This document shows, one piece after another, positions 49,663 to 57,744 of a DNA stretch of 64,000 bases. The DNA comes from Kitasatospora cineracea (GTDB taxonomy: Bacteria; Actinomycetota; Actinomycetes; Streptomycetales; Streptomycetaceae). Below the pieces are notes generated by a model. That model was not told the origin of the DNA, did no database searches, and worked only from the letters and a program-made list of their open reading frames with translations. The DNA lies in contig NZ_RJVJ01000001.1 in the NCBI RefSeq assembly GCF_003751605.1, forward strand, positions 1,054,001-1,118,000, in the 5' to 3' direction. The position numbers were made by a program, and so were the translations under genes. Positions within the stretch are counted from its first letter, which is position 1. Every line of letters begins with the position of its first letter.

Positions 49663-50892
49663 ATGACACCGCGAGGCAAGCAGACCGTTCGCGACCTGCG
49701 CCGGAGCAGCCGTTCCACGCTACTGCGACACCTGTACTTCCACGGTCCGCTGAGCCGCCAGGAGCTGGGCACCGCGACCGGACTGAGCGCCGGATCGGTC
49801 AGCAACGTGACGGGCGAACTGCTCACCGACGGCCTGATCGAGGAGTGCGGGTCGGTCGAGTCCGACGGCGGCCGCCCGCGCATCCTGCTCCGGGTCACCC
49901 CCGGCCAGGCCCACCTGGTCGGCATCGACATCGGCGAGACCCAGGTCCGGGTCACCCTGTTCGACCTCGCGCTCACCGAACTCGCCTCCGCCGACCAGCC
50001 GCTGCTCGCCGCGCACGACCCCGAGCGGGTCGTCCGGATGATCGCCGGCGGCGTCGACCAGGTCCTCGCCGCCGCAGGCGTCCCCGCCGAGAACGTGCTC
50101 GGCATCGGCATAGGGGTCCCCGGCATCGTCGAGCAGGGCACCGGCCCCGACCCCGGCGCCGGCATCGTCGTGCACGGCCAGACCTTCGGCTGGGACGCCG
50201 TCCCGTTCGGCCGGATGCTGCGCGAGCACACCCCGCTGCCGCTGTACGTCGACAACGGCGCCAAGACCCTCGGCCAGGCCGAGATGTGGTTCGGCGCCGG
50301 CCGCGGCAGCCGGCACGCCGTGGTCGCCCTGTTCGGCTCCGGCGTCGGCGCCTGCGTGATCGCCGACGGCGTCCGCTTCCGCGGCGCCACCAGCTCGGCC
50401 GGCGAGTGGGGCCACACCAAGGTGCACGTCGGCGGCCGCCGCTGCCGGTGCGGCTCGCGCGGCTGCCTGGAGGCGTACGTCGGCGCCGAGGCGCTGGTCG
50501 AGCGCTGGGACGGCACCGTGCCCGGCACCAGCGAGAAGGCCGGCCTGGCGGCCCTGCTGCGGGCCGCCGAGGACGGGCAGCCCTCCGCCGTCGAACTGCT
50601 GGACGAGGCCGCGGAGTTGCTCGGCGCGTCCATCGCCGACCTGGTCAACCTGTTCAACCCCGAGCGGATCGTCATCGGCGGCTGGGCCGGCCTGCTGCTC
50701 GGCCCCCGGCTGCTGCCCGCGATCGGCGAGGCCGCCACCCGCTACGCCCTCTCCTACCCCCGCTCCCGCACCACCATCACCCTCTCCGACCTCGGCCCGG
50801 ACGCGGTGACGCTCGGCGCGGCCACCCTGCCGCTGACGCATTTCCTGGACAGCGGCGGCGAAATGCCCGACCACCTCGCCGCGGCCGTCTGA
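49663..50892 (+). CDS. ROK-family transcriptional regulator (NagC/XylR type)
   Basis: 409 residues from ATG 49663 (GAAGGGA upstream). N-terminal winged helix (about 10-70; LSRQELGTATGLSAGSVSNVTGELL), then the ROK sugar-kinase fold with GIDIGETQVRVTLFD, DNGAKTLGQAEM and the zinc motif GHTKVHVGG...CRCGSRGCLE. Divergent from the beta-glucoside uptake operon, of which it is the likely repressor in place of a LacI-type CebR. Confidence 0.92.
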   Translation: MTPRGKQTVRDLRRSSRSTLLRHLYFHGPLSRQELGTATGLSAGSVSNVTGELLTDGLIEECGSVESDGGRPRILLRVTPGQAHLVGIDIGETQVRVTLFDLALTELASADQPLLAAHDPERVVRMIAGGVDQVLAAAGVPAENVLGIGIGVPGIVEQGTGPDPGAGIVVHGQTFGWDAVPFGRMLREHTPLPLYVDNGAKTLGQAEMWFGAGRGSRHAVVALFGSGVGACVIADGVRFRGATSSAGEWGHTKVHVGGRRCRCGSRGCLEAYVGAEALVERWDGTVPGTSEKAGLAALLRAAEDGQPSAVELLDEAAELLGASIADLVNLFNPERIVIGGWAGLLLGPRLLPAIGEAATRYALSYPRSRTTITLSDLGPDAVTLGAATLPLTHFLDSGGEMPDHLAAAV

Positions 50893-50940
50893 CCCCCGTC
50901 CGCCCTTTTCCCTCCGGTCCCACTCGTACCGCACATCCCG

Positions 50941-50965
50941 TCCGCTCGAGAATCGCTCGAGCGGA
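50941..50965 (+). terminator. hairpin after the ROK gene
   Basis: 10-bp arms TCCGCTCGAG/CTCGAGCGGA around AATCG, 48 nt after the ROK stop. Confidence 0.6.
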
Positions 50966-50989
50966 CGCTTTATGCCACGGCATAAAGCG
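50966..50989. promoter_or_regulatory. 24-bp palindrome upstream of the cluster's first gene
   Basis: Arms CGCTTTATGCC and GGCATAAAGCG around AC, directly after the ROK hairpin and 50 nt before ATG 51040. The AT-rich centre and position suggest an operator; a second terminator arm is the alternative. Confidence 0.6.
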
Positions 50990-51039
50990 ACCAGCCGGAA
51001 GTCGTTCGGGTACTTAGAGGCGGGACCGAAGATGGAAGC

Positions 51040-51342
51040 ATGTATCTGGTTCACGCGAGGTTGCGCATGCCGGCCGGCGGCGGAGTGCCCCCCGGCCTGG
51101 CCGAGATGATCCACGCCCACGCCCGGGAGGCGGACGCGCTGGAGCACGTCAGCGTCCACGGGGAGGAGTCCGGCGAGGTCACCGTGGGGGTGTTCAGCCT
51201 GGCCCCCGGACTGGCCGAGGCCGAGGAGCGGGCCGCCGGCCTGCTGGTGCGGGCCGTCGACCTGGAGCCGGACCTGGCCGGCTCCGCCGTGCTGTCGGTG
51301 GGCGCGGCCCTGGTCCCGGGCCCCTGGTGGGACTTCGACTGA
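51040..51342 (+). CDS. small hypothetical protein at cluster border
   Basis: 100 residues: MYLVHARLRMPAGGGVPPGL, then an alternating acidic/hydrophobic chain with VHGEESGEVTVGVFSLAPGLAEAEERAAGLLVRAVD, ending GPWWDFD. Compact alpha/beta appearance, no signal peptide. Not recognised. Confidence 0.6.
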   Translation: MYLVHARLRMPAGGGVPPGLAEMIHAHAREADALEHVSVHGEESGEVTVGVFSLAPGLAEAEERAAGLLVRAVDLEPDLAGSAVLSVGAALVPGPWWDFD

Positions 51343-51507
51343 GGTCGGCGTGGACGGCTTAGGTCAGTGCATGTTCCGTCCAGCCGACCCCTGTTCCCTC
51401 CCGCTCCCGGGAGGCGCACAGTAGAGATGTCGGCGGGAGCGAGAGCCCCGGCCAGGAGCCCCGGGAGGGAATCCCGGGAAAGCCCACCAATTTCCGAGGA
51501 GAATTCC

Positions 51508-51702
51508 GTGCTGGTCACCCGTGTCTCCAAGTTCGCCGCTTCCGTGATCGTCGCCGTCGCCGCCCTGACCGTTTCGGCCGGCGCCGTGGAATTCTCCGGA
51601 AACGTCGCGGACGGCGCCGGGACCGTCCAGGTCGACCCGACCCCGACCGCCACCCCGCACCCGGGCGTCTCCCCGCAGGGCGACGTCACCTGGGGCGGCT
51701 GA
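51508..51702 (+). CDS. small exported peptide preceding the SARP gene
   Basis: 64 residues from GTG 51508 (GAGGAGA 5 nt upstream). A hydrophobic signal (KFAASVIVAVAALTVSAGA) is followed by about 38 residues rich in Thr/Pro/Val ending in GDVTWGG. No Cys. It lies 61 nt before the SARP gene. Possibly a signalling or precursor peptide (speculative). Confidence 0.6.
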   Translation: MLVTRVSKFAASVIVAVAALTVSAGAVEFSGNVADGAGTVQVDPTPTATPHPGVSPQGDVTWGG

Positions 51703-51763
51703 GCCGGCCGGGCACGGCAGCGCACGACCACAGACCGAATCGCGTTCACGGGGGTGAAGGACG

Positions 51764-53620
51764 ATGGAATTCCTGGTGCTGGGCGCCCTGGAGGCCCGCG
51801 AGAGCGGTGTCCCCGTGGACGTCCGGGGCATGCGGCAGCAGAGACTCCTGGCGCTGCTGCTGCTGAACGTCGGCCGGGTGGTGCCGATGGACTTCCTGGT
51901 GGACGAGCTCTGGGAGGACCCGCCGACCTCGGCCCGCCCCCAGGTGCACAACGCCATCCGGGACCTGAGACGGGTGCTCGCCGCGGGCGAGCACCGGCTG
52001 GTGACGGCCGACGTCGGCTACCGGCTGGCCGCCCCCGAGGACGCGGTGGACGCCAACCGGTTCGCCCGCAAGGTCCGGGAGGCCCGGACCGCCGAACGGG
52101 ACGGACGGTTCGCCGAGGCGATCCGGCTGCTGCAGTCCGCCGTCGACCTGTGGCGCGGCGAGGCCTTCGCGGGCATCCACTGCCCGGCGGTGACCAGCGC
52201 CGCGGTGAAGCTGAACGAGCAGCGGATCGCCGCCGTCGAGGACCTGATGGCACTGCGCCTGAAGGTCGGTGAAACCTCCTCCCTGGTGGGCGAGTTGACC
52301 GCGCTGCTGGCCGAGTACCCGCTGCGCGACTCGCTGCGCCGCAGCCTGATGACCGCCCTGTGCCGCAGCGGCCGGCAGGCCGACGCGCTGGCCGTCTACG
52401 ACGAGGGACGGCGCTTCCTGGCCAACGAACTGGGCCTGGAGCCCAGCCCAGGATTGCGCGCCCTGCACGCCGAGATCCTGGCCGACGGGCCAGGCGTGCA
52501 CGGCGCCGCCGCCGCCCCGTCCGAGCCGCCCGCGCCGCGCCCCGCCCGGGTGCAGGAACCGCCGGACCGGCCCAACTGCCTGCCGCACGACCTGGCCGAC
52601 TTCACCGGCCGGACCGCCGAGTCCGCCCTGCTGCTGGAGGCGGTCGGCCGACGGGCCCCGGGCGCCCCGCTGATGCTGGCGGTCGACGGGATGGGCGGCG
52701 TCGGCAAGACCACCCTGGCGGTGCGAATCGCCCACCAGCTGACCGGGCAGTTCCCGGACGGCCAGTTCTTCGCCGCGCTGGACGGCTTCGACGAGTCCCG
52801 GCCCCCAGTGCCGCCGATCCAGGCGCTGGCCGCGCTGCTGCGCGCCGACGGCCTGCGGCCCGAGGAGGTCCCGGCCTCGCTGGAGGAGCGCAGCGCGCTG
52901 TGGCGGGCCCGACTGGCCGGCCGGCGCTGCCTGCTGGTGCTGGACGACGCCGCGGACAGCGCCCAGGTCCGCCCGCTGCTGCCGGGCGCCGGGGAGACCC
53001 TGGTGCTGGTGACCGGTCGGCGCAAGCTCAGCGCCCTGGACGGGGCGGTGGCGCTGCCGCTGGACGTGCTGCCGCCGTCCGACGCGGTCGAGCTGCTGGC
53101 CCGGGTGGCCGGCCGGACCAGGGTGGCCCGGGAGCCCGCCCGGGCCGCCGAGGCCGTCGCGCTCTGCGGGCACCTGCCGCTGGCGGTGCGGATCGCCGCG
53201 ACCCGGCTGCGCGACCGCCCGGCCTGGACCGTCGCCGACCTGGTCGCTCGGCTGGCCGACCCGGCCCGGCGGGCCCGCTGCCTGCGCACCGCGGACCGGG
53301 ACCTGATGGTGCTGCTGCGCGCCTCCTACCAGTACCTGGACCGGGCGCAGCAGCGCTTCTCCCGGCTGATGAGCCGGCAGGCCGCGGGCAGCTTCGACCT
53401 CCAGCGGGCGGCGGCGCTGACCGGCCTGAGCCCGGACGAGGCCGAAGGTTTCCTGGACGTCCTGCTCGAACACAACCTGCTGCGGCAGGATCCGTCCGCG
53501 CTCTTCTCCTTCCACAGCCTGCTCCGTGACTGTGCGTCGGCGCTCCCCGAGCCCCCGGCGGAGCCGCTTCCCGAGGTCACCGAGCTGGTCGGGCAGCTGC
53601 TGCTGTCCGCCGCGGTCTGA
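51764..53620 (+). CDS. SARP (AfsR/DnrI) transcriptional activator with NB-ARC
   Basis: 618 residues. OmpR-type winged helix (about 1-90; RQQRLLALLLLNVGRVV, LVDELWEDPPTSARPQVHNAIRDLRRVL), BTAD (about 95-245) and NB-ARC ATPase with P-loop GMGGVGKTTLA (about 309-319), LLVLDDAADSAQV and CGHLPLAVRIAATRL. It ends soon after the ARC region, with no TPR extension. SARPs activate antibiotic biosynthesis, supporting a biosynthetic role for the neighbouring operon. Confidence 0.94.
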   Translation: MEFLVLGALEARESGVPVDVRGMRQQRLLALLLLNVGRVVPMDFLVDELWEDPPTSARPQVHNAIRDLRRVLAAGEHRLVTADVGYRLAAPEDAVDANRFARKVREARTAERDGRFAEAIRLLQSAVDLWRGEAFAGIHCPAVTSAAVKLNEQRIAAVEDLMALRLKVGETSSLVGELTALLAEYPLRDSLRRSLMTALCRSGRQADALAVYDEGRRFLANELGLEPSPGLRALHAEILADGPGVHGAAAAPSEPPAPRPARVQEPPDRPNCLPHDLADFTGRTAESALLLEAVGRRAPGAPLMLAVDGMGGVGKTTLAVRIAHQLTGQFPDGQFFAALDGFDESRPPVPPIQALAALLRADGLRPEEVPASLEERSALWRARLAGRRCLLVLDDAADSAQVRPLLPGAGETLVLVTGRRKLSALDGAVALPLDVLPPSDAVELLARVAGRTRVAREPARAAEAVALCGHLPLAVRIAATRLRDRPAWTVADLVARLADPARRARCLRTADRDLMVLLRASYQYLDRAQQRFSRLMSRQAAGSFDLQRAAALTGLSPDEAEGFLDVLLEHNLLRQDPSALFSFHSLLRDCASALPEPPAEPLPEVTELVGQLLLSAAV

Positions 53621-53770
53621 CCGTCCGTCAGGAGGTGTACGGTCGGTGAACTCCCGTCCGTTGTCCGGTCATCTTTCCGGAACATGACGGTCAGTGCGTG
53701 GTTGCTCCGCATCAGTAAGCTCTGAGTCCGAGCAAACGTTACTGGCGCTGATCGAAACGGGGATCGATTC

Positions 53771-54766
53771 ATGCTGGACGCACTGGGACTCGACACCGAA
53801 GCCGAATCCATCTACCGCCGGATGCTGGCCGAGCCGCAGTCCGGGGTCGCCGCACTGGCCCGGTCACTGGGCCTCACCGAGGAGAGAGTCCGCCACGGGC
53901 TCGACCGGTTGAGCGAACTGGCCCTGGTGCAGCCGTCCGCCCGGGAGGGCATCGGGTTCCGGGCGGTCGGCCCGGAGACCGCGATGGAGGTGCTGCTGGC
54001 CCGCCAGCAGGCCGAACTCGCCGCCCAGCAACTGCGGGTGGAAGCCTCCCGGGCCGCCGCCGCGCAGCTGATCGCGGAGTGCTCGGCGCTGCGGCCGACC
54101 GCGACCGACGCCGCCTCCGAGCAGCTCAGCGGACCGGAGGCGATCCGCGAGCGGCTGGCCGAACTGGCCGGCTCGGTCCGCCAGGAGGTGGCCACCTTCG
54201 CCCCCGGCGGCGCGCACTCCGAGGAGGACCTGCGGGCCAGCCGGCAGCCGAACGCCGCCCTGCTGGAGCGCGGGGTGCAGATGCGCACCGTCTACCTGGA
54301 CAGCGTCCGCAACCACCGGCCCACCCTGGACCACGTGACCTGGCTGAACCTGCACGGCGGCCAGGTCCGGACGGTCCCCGAACTCCCCATCCGAATGATC
54401 ATCTTCGACCGGCAGCAGGCCGTGCTGCCGATCGACACCGAGGACGCCCGGGCCGGCGCCGTGGTGCTGCGCGGCGCCGGCACGGTGGCCGCGCTGTACG
54501 CCCTGTTCCAGGGCGTCTGGGACAGCGCGATCCCGGTCGGCGACCTCCCCAAGTGCGACGCCGACGAGATGCCCCCGCAGGAGCTCGCCGTCCTCAAGAT
54601 GCTCGCCCAGGGCCACACCGACGAGGCGATCGCCAAGCGGCTGGGCGTCTCCCCGCGCACCGCCCGCCGGTTCGCCGCCAACCTGATGGAACGGCTCGAC
54701 GCCCGCAGCCGCTTCGAGGCCGGGGTGCACGCCGTCCAGGACGGCTGGCTCCCCGCCACGCGCTGA
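53771..54766 (+). CDS. LuxR-type regulator with TrmB-like N-terminus
   Basis: 331 residues. N-terminal winged helix of TrmB type (about 5-60; TEAESIYRRMLAEPQSGVAALARSLGLTEERVRHGL), a coiled-coil linker, a phospholipase-D/TrmB-like middle, and LuxR HTH at the end (about 272-325; PQELAVLKMLAQGHTDEAIAKRLGVSPRTARRFAANL). Found beside many actinobacterial biosynthetic clusters. Convergent with the MFS gene (25-nt gap). Confidence 0.9.
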   Translation: MLDALGLDTEAESIYRRMLAEPQSGVAALARSLGLTEERVRHGLDRLSELALVQPSAREGIGFRAVGPETAMEVLLARQQAELAAQQLRVEASRAAAAQLIAECSALRPTATDAASEQLSGPEAIRERLAELAGSVRQEVATFAPGGAHSEEDLRASRQPNAALLERGVQMRTVYLDSVRNHRPTLDHVTWLNLHGGQVRTVPELPIRMIIFDRQQAVLPIDTEDARAGAVVLRGAGTVAALYALFQGVWDSAIPVGDLPKCDADEMPPQELAVLKMLAQGHTDEAIAKRLGVSPRTARRFAANLMERLDARSRFEAGVHAVQDGWLPATR

Positions 54767-54791
54767 CCGCGGGCGCCGTGCTGACGTACCG

Positions 54792-56525
54792 TCAGTTCGC
54801 CGCCTGCTGCTGGCGCTTCTCCCGGCGGTCCGCCAGGAGCAGCGCCAGCGCGGGCAGCAGGGTTACCCCGTAGACCCCCAGCAGCCAGCCGAAGGAGTGC
54901 GCGAACGCCGCCGGCACCATGCCGCGGTGCGCCTTCGCCGAGTCGGTCAGCACCACCGTGACCACCGCGATGGCCAGCGCGCCGCCGATCCGCTGGGTCA
55001 GGTTGAGCTGCGAGGAGGCGTCCGGGATGGACTCCTGCCGGATCGACTGGAACGCCCGGGTCATCGTCGGCACGATGGTCAGGCCGGTGCCCAGGCCGCG
55101 CACCACCAGGCTGGCGCAGATCAGCGGGTACGCGGTGGTGCCGGTCAGGCCGGTCATCGGCACCGTCGCCAGCATGGTCAGGCCGATGCCGATCAGCACC
55201 GTCGCCCCGCCGCCGATCTTCCGCAGCAGCACCCGGGACAGCCAGGCCGCCGTCACCACGCCCAGGCCGCCGACCGACATCAGCAGACCGGTGTTCACCG
55301 CCGACTCGCCGCGCGCCGACTCGAAGTACAGCGGGATCAGCATCATCGGCGAGTACAGCACGAAGCCCAGGCAGAAGATGTTCACCACCGCGGTCGCGTA
55401 CACCGGGATCTTGAACAGCCGCAGGTCCAGCAGCGGCGCCTTCGCCCGCAGTTCGCGCACCACGAAGACCACCGCGCCCAGCACCGCCAGGCCCACCGGC
55501 ACCAGCAGCGCCGCGACCGCCCGCGCCCCGTGCTCGGCGTACTCGTGGATCGCCAGCACCGTGGAGACCGTCGCCGTCGCCGAGGACACCAGGCCCAGCA
55601 CGTCCAGCGGCCGGGCGCTGCCGGCCGGCGGCGCGTCCTTGCGCACCCAGCGCAGCGCGGCCGCCAGCAGCACCGCGCAGAACGGGATGTTCACCACGTA
55701 CACCGCCGACCAGCCGCCCCAGCCCACCAGCAGACCGCCGATGGTCGGGCCCAGCAGCGGGCCGATCAGCATCACCGAACCGTTCAGCGCCTGCACCCGG
55801 CCCAGGTGCTCGCGCGGCACCCCGCGGGTCAGCAGGATCGTCGACACCGGCGTCAGCACACCGGCCGCCGCGCCCGAGATGCCGCGCGCCGCGATCAGCT
55901 GATCCAGCGACTGCGCGGCCGCGCAGCCCAGCGAACCCAGCGCGAACAGCGTCACCGCGGCGGCGAACACCCGCTTCGTCCCGAACCGGGTGGCCAGCCA
56001 GCCGGTCGCCGGCATCACGGCCGCCAGCGCCAGCAGGTAGGCCGTCACCACCCACTGCACCTGGTTGATGCCGCCGAACCGGGCCGTGGTCTCCTGCATC
56101 GAGACGTTGACGATGGTGGTGTCCAGCAGCGCGATGAAACCGCCGGCCATGGCGATCACCATGGTGAGCAGCGCGGCCTTCGACGGCGCCTCGGCGGGGG
56201 GCGCCGACTGCCCGGGGGCGGAGGCGGAGTCCGGGGCCGGGGCCGCTGCGGGCTGCTCCTCGACCGCGACGGCGGCGGGGGCGTCCTCGACCGCGACGGG
56301 GGCCTTCGGATCGGGCTGCGCGACCGACTTCGAAGTCGGTTGCGGAGAAGTGGACTTGACGCTCTGGGCTTTGGGCTTGGCCGCGGCGGCGGGCTTGGCC
56401 GCGGTCTTGGTGGCGGTGGGCTTGGCGGCGGCGGCGGCGGTGGCGGGCTTGCGGGCCGGGGCCGGCTTGCGGCGGGCCTTGCCCTTGGCCGCGTTCACCG
56501 TGGTGCGGGCGGGTGTGGTGGGCAT
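54792..56525 (-). CDS. DHA2-type MFS exporter with Lys/Ala/Pro-rich N-terminus
   Basis: 577 residues. About 115 residues of K-A-P-T repeats (histone-H1-like, e.g. AAKPAAAAKPKA) precede a 14-helix drug exporter of the EmrB/QacA family (FIALLDTTIVNVSMQ in helix 1, VVTAYLLALAAVMPATGWLATRFGTKRV). Likely exporter of the cluster product or self-resistance pump. The RBS is GAAGGACC. The gene follows the condensation-like gene by 43 nt in the same direction. Confidence 0.9.
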   Translation of the reverse strand: MPTTPARTTVNAAKGKARRKPAPARKPATAAAAAKPTATKTAAKPAAAAKPKAQSVKSTSPQPTSKSVAQPDPKAPVAVEDAPAAVAVEEQPAAAPAPDSASAPGQSAPPAEAPSKAALLTMVIAMAGGFIALLDTTIVNVSMQETTARFGGINQVQWVVTAYLLALAAVMPATGWLATRFGTKRVFAAAVTLFALGSLGCAAAQSLDQLIAARGISGAAAGVLTPVSTILLTRGVPREHLGRVQALNGSVMLIGPLLGPTIGGLLVGWGGWSAVYVVNIPFCAVLLAAALRWVRKDAPPAGSARPLDVLGLVSSATATVSTVLAIHEYAEHGARAVAALLVPVGLAVLGAVVFVVRELRAKAPLLDLRLFKIPVYATAVVNIFCLGFVLYSPMMLIPLYFESARGESAVNTGLLMSVGGLGVVTAAWLSRVLLRKIGGGATVLIGIGLTMLATVPMTGLTGTTAYPLICASLVVRGLGTGLTIVPTMTRAFQSIRQESIPDASSQLNLTQRIGGALAIAVVTVVLTDSAKAHRGMVPAAFAHSFGWLLGVYGVTLLPALALLLADRREKRQQQAAN

Positions 56526-56568
56526 CTTCGCGGGTCCTTCATCAGCGGGGAGAGGAGGATGGGCCGGG

Positions 56569-57744
56569 TCAGTCGACCGCGAGCAGGGCGCGCTCGACCT
56601 CGTCCAGCACGGCTTCGGCGGCCGGGCGGGCGTCCGGGCGGTTGCGGCAGGACAGGGTGAGCTCGGTGCGGTCGTCGATCTGACAGGTGCTCAGAAACAT
56701 CTCGGCGTACGGGACGAGCATCGGCAGGGTGTAGTACTCGGTGGGGCGGAAGTGCGCGGTGCGGTACAGCTCGGTGTCGATCCGGCCGTGGTCGGTGAGG
56801 ATCGCGGTGCACGGGAAGCGGCTGCCGTCCAGCTCCTGGGCCTCGCGCAGCGAGTTGGCGAACGGGTTGTTGCGCAGGAAGTCCCTTTCCAGGGACGCGA
56901 CTTCGCGCTTGCGGAGCATGGCGGCGAGCAGCTGGCTGTGCAGCCGGTTCCAGCGGTCCTCGCGGTGCAGGTCGAGCACCAGCTGGGAGGTCAGGTTGGC
57001 GGTGGAGCGCACCTCGCGGTCGTGCCGGCGCAGGTCCACCGGGATGATCAGCCGCCCGGTGTCGGTGGCCAGCAGCCGGGAGACGGCTGCGCCAACCCGG
57101 GCGGTCACCGCGGACGGGGTCGCGGCGACCGAGCGGCGCAGCCACAGCGCGGTGCCGTCGGCCTCGCCCTGCCCGAGGATCGCCGGGAAGCCGGCCACCC
57201 GGGCCGGGACGGGCGCCGCCGGGACGGGGGCGGCGGCGGCCCGGAAGTGCGTGTCGTCGACGGTGGAGTCGGCGCCGACCGGCTGTTCGCCGCGCAGCGC
57301 CCGGAACAGGTCCTCGATCCAGTGCCGCAGCCCGCGGCCGTCCGTGACGATGTGGCTGGCCCGCACCACCAGCCGGGTCACCGGCCCCTCGGACAGGCCG
57401 AGTTCGCAGACCGGGCCGGCCACCACGTCCAGGTCGCGGTGGAAGAACGGGTGCGTGAACCCGGCGTCGGCGGGCAGCACGGTGACCGGCGGGAGGGCGG
57501 CGTCGTCGGCCCGCCAGTTCGGGCCCTTGCGGCGCACCGCGAGCCCGGGGTTGGCGGCGGTGGACTCCCGTACCGCGTCGGCGAGTTCGGCCGCGTCCAG
57601 CCGGCCGGTGCCCTCGATCACCATCTGGATCAGCTGCGGGGTGCCGGTGGCGTTCGCGTTCAGGTAGCCGCGCTCGATCTGGGAGATCCGCCGGGCGTAG
57701 GACCTCCCCGGCGCGGCGGCGGTGGCAGTGGCGGTGGCGGTCAT
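56569..57744 (-). CDS. condensation-domain / PapA-like acyltransferase
   Basis: 391 residues. The active-site motif HHxxxDG appears as SHIVTDG (Ser130, His131, Asp135, Gly136), so the catalytic second His and Asp are kept while the first His is Ser. The structural NLTSQLVLDL and LIIPVDLRRHD segments fit the condensation/phthiocerol dimycocerosyl transferase fold. It could transfer an acyl chain from a carrier protein to an alcohol or amine. The ATG at 57744 overlaps the stop of the PPTase-like gene. Confidence 0.8.
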   Translation of the reverse strand: MTATATATAAAPGRSYARRISQIERGYLNANATGTPQLIQMVIEGTGRLDAAELADAVRESTAANPGLAVRRKGPNWRADDAALPPVTVLPADAGFTHPFFHRDLDVVAGPVCELGLSEGPVTRLVVRASHIVTDGRGLRHWIEDLFRALRGEQPVGADSTVDDTHFRAAAAPVPAAPVPARVAGFPAILGQGEADGTALWLRRSVAATPSAVTARVGAAVSRLLATDTGRLIIPVDLRRHDREVRSTANLTSQLVLDLHREDRWNRLHSQLLAAMLRKREVASLERDFLRNNPFANSLREAQELDGSRFPCTAILTDHGRIDTELYRTAHFRPTEYYTLPMLVPYAEMFLSTCQIDDRTELTLSCRNRPDARPAAEAVLDEVERALLAVD

